From Streptomyces sp. NBC_01306 (lineage in GTDB: Bacteria > Actinomycetota > Actinomycetes > Streptomycetales > Streptomycetaceae), in assembly GCF_026340465.1 (NCBI RefSeq), contig NZ_JAPEPC010000004.1:1-55241 (forward strand): 55,241 bases of DNA, written 5' to 3'. Each line of letters begins with the position of its first letter. The stretch's first letter is position 1. The position numbers were made by a program, and so were the translations under genes. The notes below the pieces were generated by a model. That model ran no database searches, was not told where the DNA came from, and worked only from the letters and a program-made list of their open reading frames with translations. Positions 45,788-54,236 of this stretch are shown here, one piece after another.

Positions 45788-48013
45788 ATGTCCGAGATGT
45801 TCGATGCGGTCGACGCGCTGGTCGCGTCCCGCTCTGCTCTGCCGTCGGCGGAGGAGCGCAAGCGGCTGCGGGTCGCCCATGGCCTGACGCTGGACGATGT
45901 CGCCGGTGCTCTCCATGTGCGGCGGGCGACGGTGTCCGCCTGGGAGTCGACGAAGAAGCCGACCGAGCCGCGCGGCCCGGAGCGTGAGGCGTACGCGCGA
46001 CTGCTCAAGCAGCTCGCGGAGCTCTACCCGGCCCCGGTGCCCGCCACATTCACCGGCGTGCCCGACCCGGCGGAAGCCCGTCCTCTGTCCACAGGTTCGG
46101 CGTCCGAGGCTGCGGTCATGACTGCAACCGAGAACACCCAGACCCCCGCCCCGGCACCCGTCGCCGCTGCTCCAGCCGCCGCGTCCCGCCCGGCGAGCAC
46201 CACCAGGCCGTCGACGTCCCGCCGCCCCGGCGCGAAGAAGGCGGCCCCGGCCGGAACCCCGGCGGGCGACACCGACCCGCGGTTCGAGAACGGACCGTTG
46301 GCCGTCGTCGACGTCGAGGACGGGAAGGTGCTGGCGTACTGCACCGGCGGCCTGGTCCTGGACGTGCCCGCCAAGTCCCTGCCGTCCTTGGTGGACTGGA
46401 CGCTCAAGGAGGCGAAGCTCGGTCAGCCGAAGCTGTCCGGCCCGGGACGGCCCGCCGATCCGCTGCTCGTGCTCACCGAGGCCGCCCTGGAGCGCTACGG
46501 CCTCCCGGTCTCGTTCACGGCGGAGGAGAAGGACGCCGGTCGGATCCCGGAGAGCCACAAGGTCATCAAGCAGCTGGTGCGCGCCGACTGGAAGCTCACC
46601 AAGAGGGGCTTCGGGCCGTGGGCGCGGATCTACCGTCCGGCCAAGGGCTCGGACCGCCAGTGCGTGCAGCTGTGCATCCCGTCGTGGAACGCGCTGGACG
46701 CCCGGTTCTGGGGTGACGCCGCGCAGCTTCCGCCGGCGGAGCTCGCCCGCGTCCTGGGCGTCTACGCGTCGCGGGTGATGACGCCGCGCGGCTCCACCGC
46801 CGTCACCGGCCTGGAGCTGATGACCGCGCTGCACCCGCCGACCCACGCCGTGCGGGATGAGGAGACCGGTGTCCTGCGGCAGGCGGAGACCAAGACGCCC
46901 GGGTCGCTGGGCAGCGACCCGGTGGACTGCGCGCCGTGCGAGGCCCCGGACGGGCACCCGGTGGTCACTGCGCTGGATCTGCCGCGCTTCCACGTGCGGG
47001 GACCGGCGGAGAAGCTGTTCGAGGAGGCGTACGACTGGGCGCGGCCGATGACCGATGCCGAGTGCACCCTGCGCTACCTGGTCGGCCTGGACGTGAACAT
47101 GGCCTTCGCCGCCGGCGCGAACGGGCTGAACGTCGGCCTCGGCGAGCCGACGCACGTCAAGGGCCTCGCGTTCGACCCGAAGCTGCCCGGCTCATGGCTG
47201 GTCGACCTGTCCCACGTCGACCTGTCGAAGGTGAAGGTCGGCAAGGAGTGGGTGGAGCTGGACAGCTCGCTGCTGCCCTCCCCGTTCACGCCGAAGGGCG
47301 ACCGCCCCACCGGCCCGGCCTGGTACGCGACGCCCACCGTCGCCTACGCCCAGGAGCTCGGCTACGACGTCGCGCCGATCGAGGCGTGGGTGCGGTACGA
47401 CAACGGCCGCTACCTGGACGGCTGGTACGGGCGGCTGCGCGACGCCTACCTGGCGACGATGGCCGACCTCGGCGTCGACGCCGACCTGTCGCCGGAGGAC
47501 TTCCTCGCGGCGATGGACGGCTACAAGGAGCGCGACCCGGAGCTGACGATCGTCGTCTCGGCGATCAAGGCGACGGTCAAGGGCGGCCTGGGCAAGCTGC
47601 GCGAGCGGCCCCGCGGCGAGGGCTGGCGGCCGGGCGAGCGGTGGCGTGCCCTGGAGCGCCCCACGTGGCGGCCGGACATCCGGGCGGCGGTCATCTCCCG
47701 CACCCGGATCAACCTGCACCGCAAGATCGTCAAGCACGCGGCGTTCACCGGGCAGTACCCGATCGCGATCCTGTCCGACTGCGTCGTCTACGCCGCCTCC
47801 GGACCGTCGCCGCTGGACTTCCTGCCCTACCGGGAGGGCAAGCCGCTGCCCGGCGGCTTCAAGCTCGGCATCAACCCCGGCCTGGTCAAGCACGAGGGCA
47901 CCCAGTCGGTCCTGTGGGGCGAGGAGGTCCGGGACAAGTTCAACGCGCCGGAGCTCAACCTCGCCCGGTCCATCAAGGACGGCACCGTCACCGACGCCGA
48001 CAACGGCGAGTAG
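45788..48013 (+). CDS. tap: Telomere-associated protein Tap
   Basis: ATG 45788 behind GGAGG gives 741 aa, matching the roughly 740 aa of Streptomyces Tap. An N-terminal XRE-type helix-turn-helix (RKRLRVAHGLTLDDVAGALH, RATVSAWESTKKPTEPRG) leads through an Ala/Pro-rich linker (105-175) to the conserved body (AVVDVEDGKVLAYCTGGLVL, FTAEEKDAGRIPESHKVIK, YLVGLDVNMAFAAGANGLNV, VRYDNGRYLDGWYGRLRDAY). Tap binds 3' single-stranded telomere overhangs and recruits the terminal protein Tpg for end patching. tpg follows 15 bp downstream. Third codons are G/C-rich throughout, as in neighbours. Confidence 0.95.
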   Translation: MSEMFDAVDALVASRSALPSAEERKRLRVAHGLTLDDVAGALHVRRATVSAWESTKKPTEPRGPEREAYARLLKQLAELYPAPVPATFTGVPDPAEARPLSTGSASEAAVMTATENTQTPAPAPVAAAPAAASRPASTTRPSTSRRPGAKKAAPAGTPAGDTDPRFENGPLAVVDVEDGKVLAYCTGGLVLDVPAKSLPSLVDWTLKEAKLGQPKLSGPGRPADPLLVLTEAALERYGLPVSFTAEEKDAGRIPESHKVIKQLVRADWKLTKRGFGPWARIYRPAKGSDRQCVQLCIPSWNALDARFWGDAAQLPPAELARVLGVYASRVMTPRGSTAVTGLELMTALHPPTHAVRDEETGVLRQAETKTPGSLGSDPVDCAPCEAPDGHPVVTALDLPRFHVRGPAEKLFEEAYDWARPMTDAECTLRYLVGLDVNMAFAAGANGLNVGLGEPTHVKGLAFDPKLPGSWLVDLSHVDLSKVKVGKEWVELDSSLLPSPFTPKGDRPTGPAWYATPTVAYAQELGYDVAPIEAWVRYDNGRYLDGWYGRLRDAYLATMADLGVDADLSPEDFLAAMDGYKERDPELTIVVSAIKATVKGGLGKLRERPRGEGWRPGERWRALERPTWRPDIRAAVISRTRINLHRKIVKHAAFTGQYPIAILSDCVVYAASGPSPLDFLPYREGKPLPGGFKLGINPGLVKHEGTQSVLWGEEVRDKFNAPELNLARSIKDGTVTDADNGE

Positions 48014-48028
48014 GGGAGTAGGCAGGCG

Positions 48029-48586
48029 ATGAGCATGTTCGGGGACGGCCTGGACAAGGCGGTGCAGAAGGCGTTCACCCGCCCGGCACCCAAGTCCGCG
48101 GGCCCGCAGATGCGGTACATGGTCAAGCAGCTCGGTGGCACGAAGGCGGTCGCCGAACTGCTCGGCATGTCCCAGCGGCAGGTGGAGCGGTACGTGGCGG
48201 GCAAGGCAAAGAAGCCGCGCGCCGACCTCGCCGCGCGCCTGGAGCGCGAGGTGACCAAGCGGTGGCAGCCGCAGATTCGGGCCAAGGCACGGCAGAAGGC
48301 GGCGACGACCGGAGGCATCGTCATCGACACCCGCGCACGCATGGGCTACACCGCGCCGATCGGCTCCACGGACCAGGACCGCATCCGGCACCTGACCGTC
48401 GCCCTGCCGCCCGTCTACGCCGCCCGCCTCTTCGACGCCCAGGCCGCCGGCGCCAGTGACGACCGCCTGCGGGAGATCGCGGCCGAAGCACTCAAGGAGG
48501 TGTACTTCCAGGACGGCGGCCGCCGCGCCGGAAGCCTGGACGAAGTCCGCATGCTCGATGTCGAACACCTGGAGTTCGACCTGTAG
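48029..48586 (+). CDS. tpg: Telomere terminal protein Tpg
   Basis: A 185-aa protein matching Streptomyces Tpg in length and sequence: FGDGLDKAVQKAFTRPAPKS, then TKAVAELLGMSQRQVERYVA (helix-turn-helix, 39-58), RWQPQIRAKARQKAATTGGI and TARMGYTAPIGS-type segments, and EVRMLDVEHLEFDL at the end. Tpg is linked covalently to the 5' ends of linear Streptomyces replicons and primes end synthesis. It forms an operon with tap and is followed by a terminator. Confidence 0.95.
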   Translation: MSMFGDGLDKAVQKAFTRPAPKSAGPQMRYMVKQLGGTKAVAELLGMSQRQVERYVAGKAKKPRADLAARLEREVTKRWQPQIRAKARQKAATTGGIVIDTRARMGYTAPIGSTDQDRIRHLTVALPPVYAARLFDAQAAGASDDRLREIAAEALKEVYFQDGGRRAGSLDEVRMLDVEHLEFDL

Positions 48587-48607
48587 CAGCCGCGCCCCGA
48601 ACAGGCT

Positions 48608-48637
48608 GCGAGCCCGGACCAACTGGTCCGGGCTCGC
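48608..48637. terminator. Terminator between tpg and the GNAT gene
   Basis: GCGAGCCCGGACCA and TGGTCCGGGCTCGC form a perfect 14-bp stem with a 2-base loop between convergent genes. Confidence 0.85.
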
Positions 48638-48659
48638 TCGCGTATCCGCCAGGGTCGAC

Positions 48660-49472
48660 TCAGCGGGGCAGCGGCAGGACGTCCTGGATGACCAGCTGCC
48701 GCCCGTACGGCGTGGCCATGGGCTTCATCTGGACGCCGGTGCGCAGCGGCTTCACCGAAAAGCGGAAGCCCTTGGTCGGGCCGTGGCAGATGAACCCCGT
48801 GGGCGTGGGAATCCCGATGCCGTCCGGGGACACCGTGAAGCCCAGCCCGGCGTAGAAGTCCGTCAGCTCCGGCTCGTGCGTGACGAGCAGTACGGCACTG
48901 CCCAGCTTCCCGGCCGAATGTGAACTGACTGCACGTTCCGCGTCGGTGACCAGGGCACGCGCGATCCCCTTGCCGCGCCACTGGTCGACGACGGCGAGGG
49001 AGTCCAGGCAGCCGACCAGACCAGCGATGATGTGCGCGTTGGGCGAGCCGATGAGCATGGGATGGGTGAAGGCCCACGTGGCCGGCAGCGCGAGCATGCC
49101 GCCGACCAGCGCGCCGGACGACGTCTCCTCCACCACCCGCGCGTACGTCTGCAGCCCTGGGTCCAGGCTCTGATTGATCACCTCGGACAGCGCTCGCCAG
49201 GAGCCGTCGGGGTTGTCCGGATCAGCCAGCCGGATCACCGGCTCCAGCGCGGCGCGGTCGGCGCGGGCCGCGTCCCTGAGCACGACGCCGTCCGGCAGTT
49301 CCGGAGCCCTCACCGGAAGAATCTCTCCCGGCTGCGCCCCGGCTCGGTGGCCGGCCGCCCCGGAGTACATGCGCTCGCCCAGCACGACGCCCGAGATCTG
49401 ATGCTCCGCCTCGCGGCGCGCCGGGTTCCCTGACCGCCGGGCACCCTTGCGTGCCCCGTTCCGTTTCCCCAC
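48660..49472 (-). CDS. GNAT acetyltransferase (270 aa)
   Basis: GTG 49472 follows GGGGAGGG and gives a basic N-terminus (VGKRNGARKGARRSGNPARR), then a GNAT fold. LDSLAVVDQWRGKGIARALV (near 165-185) is motif A with the Q/RxxGxG/A acetyl-CoA loop, and VLLVTHEPELTDFYAGLGFTV is motif B. The substrate is unknown; acetylation of an antibiotic, peptide or protein is possible. The region is convergent with tpg and divergent from the tpg paralogue. Confidence 0.85.
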   Translation of the reverse strand: MGKRNGARKGARRSGNPARREAEHQISGVVLGERMYSGAAGHRAGAQPGEILPVRAPELPDGVVLRDAARADRAALEPVIRLADPDNPDGSWRALSEVINQSLDPGLQTYARVVEETSSGALVGGMLALPATWAFTHPMLIGSPNAHIIAGLVGCLDSLAVVDQWRGKGIARALVTDAERAVSSHSAGKLGSAVLLVTHEPELTDFYAGLGFTVSPDGIGIPTPTGFICHGPTKGFRFSVKPLRTGVQMKPMATPYGRQLVIQDVLPLPR

Positions 49473-49566
49473 GGTGTCCCTCCCCTTGTCACCGGCAACC
49501 TCCCCTGCTGGGCCCCCTGCATAACACCCGGCGCTGACAGCCGACTTGGCGACGGGAGCGCGGCCG

Positions 49567-49575
49567 TTGTCCACA
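49567..49575 (+). promoter_or_regulatory. DnaA box
   Basis: TTGTCCACA, an exact Streptomyces DnaA box, lies 17 bp before the first start codon of the second tpg-like gene. One-mismatch copies (CTGTCCACA) lie at 9336, 42012 and 46085. Confidence 0.6.
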
Positions 49576-49583
49576 GGCGGATC

Positions 49584-50189
49584 GTGGTCCCTGGAGGTAT
49601 GAGCGATCACGAGCAGCAGCAGCCGGCCCCGCGCCGCGGCAAGGTCCTGGAGGCCCTCGCGCGGGCGGAACGGAAGGTCTTCACCCGGCCCGCGCCGAAG
49701 TCAGCAAATGCACAGGTGAAATTCCTTCTCACGCGGGCGAAGGGGTCGACCAAGGCCCTGGCGGAGCGTCTGGGCGTCTCGCGCCGGACGGTGGAGCGCT
49801 ACCGGGCCGGGAAGCTGACGAACCCGCAGAAGCGGCTCCAGGCCGCCCTGGTGGAGGAGACGGAATCCGAGTGGCAACCGCAGGTCAGGGCGCAAGCGCG
49901 CGCGCAGGCGTCCACCTCCAGGGGGATGATGGTGGAGGTGACGGCGTACTTCGGATTCACCTGCACGGGCAGCTCGGACGATGGCCGCGAGCGGCAGATC
50001 ACCACGGACATCTCGCCCACGTACGTGAAGCAGATCCTGGAGCTTCAGGAGGCCGGTGCGACGGAGGAGGATCTGCATCCGATCGTCGCGGAGGCCATCA
50101 CGGAGTCGTATTTCACGGAATGGGGCACACGGGCCGATGGCCTCCGCGCGGACTTCACGTCAGTGTCGTCAATTTCTTTCCGGTTCTGA
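49584..50189 (+). CDS. Second Tpg-like terminal protein paralogue (201 aa)
   Basis: A clear Tpg homologue: ERKVFTRPAPKSANAQVKFL, GSTKALAERLGVSRRTVERY, RAGKLTNPQKRLQAAL, EWQPQVRAQARAQASTSRGM and the PTYVKQILELQEAGATEEDL region align in order with the first Tpg. The N-terminus (MSDHEQQQPAPRRGKVLEAL) and the C-terminus (DFTSVSSISFRF) differ. GTG 49584 is used because the GGAGGT before ATG 49599 abuts that codon; either is possible. It is not followed by tap. It may be a specialised end primer for the other end, or a DNA-binding relative. Confidence 0.85.
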   Translation: MVPGGMSDHEQQQPAPRRGKVLEALARAERKVFTRPAPKSANAQVKFLLTRAKGSTKALAERLGVSRRTVERYRAGKLTNPQKRLQAALVEETESEWQPQVRAQARAQASTSRGMMVEVTAYFGFTCTGSSDDGRERQITTDISPTYVKQILELQEAGATEEDLHPIVAEAITESYFTEWGTRADGLRADFTSVSSISFRF

Positions 50190-50274
50190 CCCGCCGGAAT
50201 TCTGAGCCTGCTATAAACCAAATCTGCGGGCCGCCGTACAGCACTCTGGCGGCGGCCCGCACCGAATCCGCACG

Positions 50275-51099
50275 ATGAATGCGAGACCGAAGATGACCCG
50301 GTTCCGGCCGCCCGGCGAGAGCACCCGCCGACCGCTCGCCCCGCGCGTCGCCGCGCCCCGTGAGCCGGTCGACCCGGCCCGGATCGGCCGCCGTGTCGTA
50401 CGGCGCCGGGCGAAGGGCATGGACGCCGACGCCATCGCGGCGGCCCTCGAGGACGCACGCTTCGACGCCCGGCAGGCGTCCCGGCACGAGGACCTGGCCG
50501 ACGACCTTCGAGGCCCGGCGGAGCTCGCGGAGTGGGAGCGCCTGGACCAGCTACTCGCCGCGGCCGCGCCGGGCACGGTCTACGACCCGGATACCGACGA
50601 CATCGTCCAGGCCGAGCTCGCCGCCGACGCCGCGGCCGCCGCCGCCCGGGAAGCCGACCTGCGTGAAGCGATGCGGATCGCGGCCCGCGCCGACGAGCTC
50701 CAGGCGCTGCGCGAGCTCGGCACCCTGGAGCAGACCGAGCCCCGCACCGGCGACGAAGCCGTACGCGAGGAACTGACCCGGCGAGCCGGCGGGTACGTTC
50801 AGGCCGACGTCGACGGCTGGCTCGCGCGCGCCCTGGCCGCGCACCGCGGGCACTACCGCGATCCGGCGGCCCGCGGGGAAGCCGCCGGCCTTCTCACCGC
50901 GCCGGTCCTCGCACACGCCGCGCTGCTCGCCGAACTCGCCCGCCTGGTCCCCGACGCCGACGGCGACCAGCTGGCGTTCGCGGCCCACCTCGCCACCAGC
51001 GAGCCGGAGGCCGCCGGGGCGCTCGCCGCGCTCCTCACCCGCGTCGAAGGAACGCCACCGGGCCGACCGCCTGCGGGCCCAGACTCGGTGTCACGCTGA
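50275..51099 (+). CDS. Hypothetical Ala-rich helical protein (274 aa)
   Basis: ATG 50275 (or 50293) opens a 274-aa protein with a basic N-terminus (RIGRRVVRRRAKGMDADAI) and long Ala-rich helices (AELAADAAAAAAREADLREAMRIAARADEL). EELTRRAGGYVQADVDGWLARALAAHRGHY in the middle may be a folded core. No catalytic motif is seen. The last TGTCACGCT iteron overlaps its stop codon, so its end may be part of a control region. Confidence 0.65.
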   Translation: MNARPKMTRFRPPGESTRRPLAPRVAAPREPVDPARIGRRVVRRRAKGMDADAIAAALEDARFDARQASRHEDLADDLRGPAELAEWERLDQLLAAAAPGTVYDPDTDDIVQAELAADAAAAAAREADLREAMRIAARADELQALRELGTLEQTEPRTGDEAVREELTRRAGGYVQADVDGWLARALAAHRGHYRDPAARGEAAGLLTAPVLAHAALLAELARLVPDADGDQLAFAAHLATSEPEAAGALAALLTRVEGTPPGRPPAGPDSVSR

Positions 51100-51231
51100 C
51101 GGACAGTGACTGTCACGCTCCCTCGCGATGTCAGATCTTACGTGTCACGCTGCCTCGAATCTGTGCCTGTTTGTCCGTTTCTCGGGGCCGCAGGGCTCTC
51201 CAGAGGACGTTTTCGGGGGTGGAGCGTGACA
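51089..51231. repeat. TGTCACGCT iterons and palindrome upstream of the toxin-antitoxin pair
   Basis: TGTCACGCT occurs at 51089, 51111 and 51143, and inverted (AGCGTGACA) at 51223. GACAGT-G-ACTGTC at 51102-51114 is a perfect palindrome. The sites lie 140-280 bp before the antitoxin gene and could be its operators. No gene is seen in 51100-51368. Confidence 0.75.
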
Positions 51232-51368
51232 CTCAAGATCGGACCTCACGCGCACTTGTGAGTAATACGGAGCGTAGTTACGGGCTGGGTTCCGGCGGAG
51301 TGCTCCCGGGCCCGCCTGCCCAGCGATACCTTGGTAAGACGAGCCAGTTCTGCCCTCTGGAGTCCTCG

Positions 51369-51605
51369 ATGAGCGAACAGCCGGCCCCCGCCGACACCAC
51401 TGTCCGGCAGCAGCTGGAGCCCGCCGCCGCCGACGGACTGCGCGCGTACGCGGCCCGGACCCGCGAGAGCGCCGACCAGCTCGCCGCCGTCCTGGAGGAC
51501 ATCGCCGCCAACGGCCTGCCCGCGGTGGAGGACTGCACGCCGTGGGAGGACCTGCGCGAGGCTCACCTCGCCCGGCTCGCCGCCCAGCGCCCGGCCGTCG
51601 CCTGA
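51369..51605 (+). CDS. Putative antitoxin (78 aa)
   Basis: ATG 51369 follows GGAG. A short acidic, helical protein (AADGLRAYAARTRESADQLA, VLEDIAANGLPAVEDCTPWED) that shares a TGATG overlap with the next gene. Size, charge and gene order are those of a type II antitoxin. It would bind its partner toxin and the upstream iterons. No clear DNA-binding motif is visible, so the family is uncertain. Confidence 0.7.
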   Translation: MSEQPAPADTTVRQQLEPAAADGLRAYAARTRESADQLAAVLEDIAANGLPAVEDCTPWEDLREAHLARLAAQRPAVA

Positions 51606-51877
51606 TGCCCGCACCGCACGGCCCGCGCCGCGCCCGGATCGCGTTCTCCGACTCCGCCGCCAAGCAGCTGGACGCCATCACCAGCGAAGCCGAGCTGCAC
51701 GCCCTGGACCGCGCCCTGGTCGTCATCTCCGTCGACCCCGACGCCGGCGAACTCCTCCCCGGCGACAGCACCGGCCCGCGGCTGCGCCAGTACGTCGACG
51801 ACGTCGAACGCGTCCGGCTCGTGTACTGGGTGACCGCGTTGAAGACCGTCGTCGTGGTCGCCTTCATCGAGGTCTGA
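51605..51877 (+). CDS. RelE/ParE-like toxin (90 aa)
   Basis: ATG 51605 shares one base with the antitoxin stop. The sequence (RARIAFSDSAAKQLDAITSE, ALDRALVVISVDPDAG, QYVDDVERVRLVYWVTALKT, VVVVAFIEV) matches the ParE/RelE-like fold, whose relatives end with a VYWVTA-VVVAFIEV strand pair. It probably acts on mRNA or gyrase and stabilises the plasmid. Confidence 0.75.
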   Translation: MPAPHGPRRARIAFSDSAAKQLDAITSEAELHALDRALVVISVDPDAGELLPGDSTGPRLRQYVDDVERVRLVYWVTALKTVVVVAFIEV

Positions 51878-52756
51878 CCCGCGGCGTCCGGGACCAGGCC
51901 GACCGGCTGCTGCTCGCCGGAGTCGACGAGGCCGGCGCCGACCACGAGGACGGTCCGCAGCGGATCGGCGTCTTCGTCGTTTGGTGAGGGATCGGGTTCG
52001 CCGGTTGGTGAGGGATCGCTCGCGTAAGAGGAATACCTAGGACTGACTGACCAGATGACGAGCGCGCTCTCCGCACCCGCCGTAGGCGAGATACCGGTGG
52101 TAGAGGCTGCGCAAGACCTCGCTGACGCGGATGTTCGGTTGGCGGTTCTGGTGGGTGCGCAGCATTCGCACGGTCGGGCGGAGCTCACCAGCGTGCCCGT
52201 AGCGCCACGGCTCACATGATCCTTCCCGGCGCTGTGCGGCCTCCTGCGCCGCTCTGAGCGGTTCCGGGCTCCCCGTACAACGATCACGGGCCTCTCGGGC
52301 TCTCACAGCGGCGTACAGCGCTTCGCGGCGTCGGGTGTCTCCGCGGTTCGGCTCCTGCGCCGGTGATCTCGTCTCCCGGCCGCGAGCTCTGCTCTCAGAG
52401 GGGGGAGAGTTCAACCCGCACGTAGGTACTACAACTACTTACCTACATTGGGGTGCAAGAGACGGCCCGGCCCGGCCCGCTTGGGCGGCCCCGCCGGCCT
52501 CCCGGTGCGGGGCCCCGATGTGGACCTCCGGCACCACCCAGACCCTTGCACCCTTCTGCTTGCTGCACGAGCTGCTGCTCCTGGTGGTGAAGGGTGCAAG
52601 GGCAGCACAGGGGTGCAAGACCGGGTGCTGCCCCGGCCGCCCGGCTCGCGGTGCAGCACTCGCCCGACCCAGACGGCACACGGGTGCTGCACGGGTAGCA
52701 AGGCCGGCCTCACCAGGTGCAGCAACAGCGCAGCAGTCCGGCCCGGCCGCCGGCGG
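51878..52756. other. Non-coding, repeat-rich region left of the winged-helix cassette
   Basis: Nearly 900 bp without a convincing gene; several frames are open but none has normal composition. An inverted repeat GTAGGTA/TACCTAC lies at 52422-52446. GGGTGCAAG occurs at 52452, 52592 and 52611, and CTTGCACCCTTC (52545-52556) pairs with GAAGGGTGCAAG (52589-52600). The region looks like an origin or regulatory block. Confidence 0.6.
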
Positions 52757-52900
52757 TTGTTCTGCTGCTCCAGAACAAGCCGGTTCACCTGGTGCTACCG
52801 CCCACCTGCTGCGCGGGACGTGCGGCGCGGACCGCGCGGTGGCTCGCGTTTGTTCTGCTGCTCCAGAACAAGGCGGTTTAGCTAGTGCTACCGGACAGGG
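52757..52900. repeat. Two direct copies of a 51-bp repeat with TTGTTCTG-N6-CAGAACAA core
   Basis: Copies at 52757-52807 and 52850-52900 both read TTGTTCTG-CTGCTC-CAGAACAA and continue with a GCGGTTTAGCTAGTGCTACCG-like tail (GCCGGTTCACCTGGTGCTACCG in the first). They are 93 bp apart. The same 51 bp recurs inverted at 54085-54135 beyond the two winged-helix genes. Confidence 0.9.
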
Positions 52901-52955
52901 CATGTAGAAGGCGCCGCACTCCTGGTGCGGCGCCTGGGACCTTCGGTGGGACGGT

Positions 52956-53375
52956 TCAGCCGGTGGCGGCCAGGTTGGCCATCTGGGCGGCGAACCGGGC
53001 CCGTCGCTGCTCGGTGAAGCGGCCGGGTTCGGCGGCCTTGATCTCCGGGACCTTCATGACGGGGGAGGACACCTTGCCGCCGGTCAGCAGCGGGTGGAGC
53101 TGGTAGAGCCCGTCTTCCAGGCTCCAGGCGAGTCCGCACTCGCGGAGCTCCTTGAAGCCGCGGTTCACCGTCGGCTTGCTCGCGCCCAGCTCGCGCGCCA
53201 TCTCGTTCTGGCTGATCGAGGCGGTGCCGTTCTCCGGGTCGCTGAGGTACAGCAGCTCGTCCAGGACGCGGCGGCCGGCGGTGGAGACGTCGACCAGGGC
53301 CAGGAGGCGCAGCACGGCACGGGGAATCGTGACGGGGGCCTCTGTGGGAGGGCTGGGGACGTAAGAGCTGCTCAC
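52956..53375 (-). CDS. Winged-helix protein, RepL/MarR-like (139 aa)
   Basis: GTG 53375. The protein is almost wholly a winged helix: TAGRRVLDELLYLSDPENGTASIS, NEMARELGASKPTVNRGFKE, LRECGLAWSLEDGLYQLHPLL. The motif order (recognition helix, then a wing ending in GxYxLxPLL) is that of MarR-like and RepL-type plasmid replication proteins. The tail (KAAEPGRFTEQRRARFAAQM) is basic and helical. It lies 55 bp downstream of the related gene. It could be an initiator or repressor acting on the TTGTTCTG palindromes. Confidence 0.8.
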   Translation of the reverse strand: MSSSYVPSPPTEAPVTIPRAVLRLLALVDVSTAGRRVLDELLYLSDPENGTASISQNEMARELGASKPTVNRGFKELRECGLAWSLEDGLYQLHPLLTGGKVSSPVMKVPEIKAAEPGRFTEQRRARFAAQMANLAATG

Positions 53376-53430
53376 GGAGCCTCACCACTTCCGATCAGGT
53401 CGACGTGTAACGAGGATATGCCGCGCGAGG

Positions 53431-54051
53431 TCATGCGCTGGCCTTGCGAACCGGCCGCCTCTGGCGCAGCGTCACGACCTTCTCCTTGCGGCGGGCGGAC
53501 TCCGCGGCCTTCTTCTCCACCTCGCGCGCCTGACGCCACTCGGTGGGGTAGTCGGAGTGCGGGATGAGGCAGGACGGGCCCTCCGCGCTGTTCCAGAGCG
53601 CCTGCCACTTCTCCTGCTCGCCCGAGGTGCCGGCCACCGTCAGCCACGGGTTCAGCTGAAGCACGCCGCGCTTGGCGGTCCGCATCCAGCCGATGTGCGC
53701 GAAGAACTGGCTGGCCTCGTTCACCGAGGCCGCCGACAGGTTGCACCGGGCCTGGAGGTCGCGCTGGTTGGTCTTCACGAAGCCGCGGGCGGCAGCCCGG
53801 GTCTGGTCGTCGGCGCGGTTGGCGTTCTGCAGCGCCACGAGCTTGCACCAGACCTGGAACCAGGAGCCGGGCATCTTGAGACTGCCGAGCACGTCCATCA
53901 GCAGCCGGGCGTCCAGCACGTAGCCACTGCACTCCGCGCTCGCGGCGAACTCCCGGCCCTTGATCTTCTCCACGCCCAGGATCAAGCCGCCCTTGCCGTC
54001 CGACCGCGCAACCACGCGCTCGCCGGGGCGGACGATCGGCAGCTGTTCCAT
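53431..54051 (-). CDS. Winged-helix DNA-binding protein (206 aa)
   Basis: ATG 54051 follows GGAGGA; the GTG two codons earlier is too close to it. A N-terminal beta part (RPGERVVARSDGKGGLILGV) is followed by LDARLLMDVLGSLKMPGSWF and a winged helix (about 100-150: KTNQRDLQARCNLSAASVNE, ASQFFAHIGWMRTAKRGVLQ, LNPWLTVAG). The wing ends like that of its neighbour (GVLQLNPWLTV). The C-terminus is very basic (RRKEKVVTLRQRRPVRKASA). A pairing of two such proteins suggests replication or partition control. Confidence 0.8.
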   Translation of the reverse strand: MEQLPIVRPGERVVARSDGKGGLILGVEKIKGREFAASAECSGYVLDARLLMDVLGSLKMPGSWFQVWCKLVALQNANRADDQTRAAARGFVKTNQRDLQARCNLSAASVNEASQFFAHIGWMRTAKRGVLQLNPWLTVAGTSGEQEKWQALWNSAEGPSCLIPHSDYPTEWRQAREVEKKAAESARRKEKVVTLRQRRPVRKASA

Positions 54052-54084
54052 CAGCACAGTCCTCCAGAGATGATCAACGTTTCA

Positions 54085-54236
54085 GCCTGCACGGTAGCAC
54101 TAGGTAAACCGGCTTGTTCTGGAGGGGCAGAACAAACCGTGGCTCACAGTTACCTGATGACCCGTCAGGTCCGGGGCCCGTTTGTTCTGGATCTCCAGAA
54201 CACCCAGGACGCGTTTGTTCTGGAAACCTAGAACAA
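54085..54236. repeat. Inverted copy of the 51-bp repeat plus two further palindromes
   Basis: 54085-54135 is the inverted match (about 44 of 51 bases) of 52850-52900, with the core TTGTTCTG-GAGGGG-CAGAACAA at 54114-54135. Two more palindromes follow: 54182-54203 (last base differs) and 54215-54236. All lie in the promoter region of the 206-aa gene. Confidence 0.9.

Noticed and set aside
52037..52414. 125-aa minus-strand ORF
   Set aside because: TTG-type start, no good ribosome site and uneven codon use; possibly a decayed gene, but not supportable.
52335..52907. 190-aa plus-strand ORF and its shadows
   Set aside because: Runs through repeat-built DNA with Ala/Gly/Cys-rich nonsense sequence.
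54182..54236. LexA/SOS boxes
   Set aside because: The palindromes have GTTC outside and GAAC inside, the reverse of the actinobacterial SOS box.
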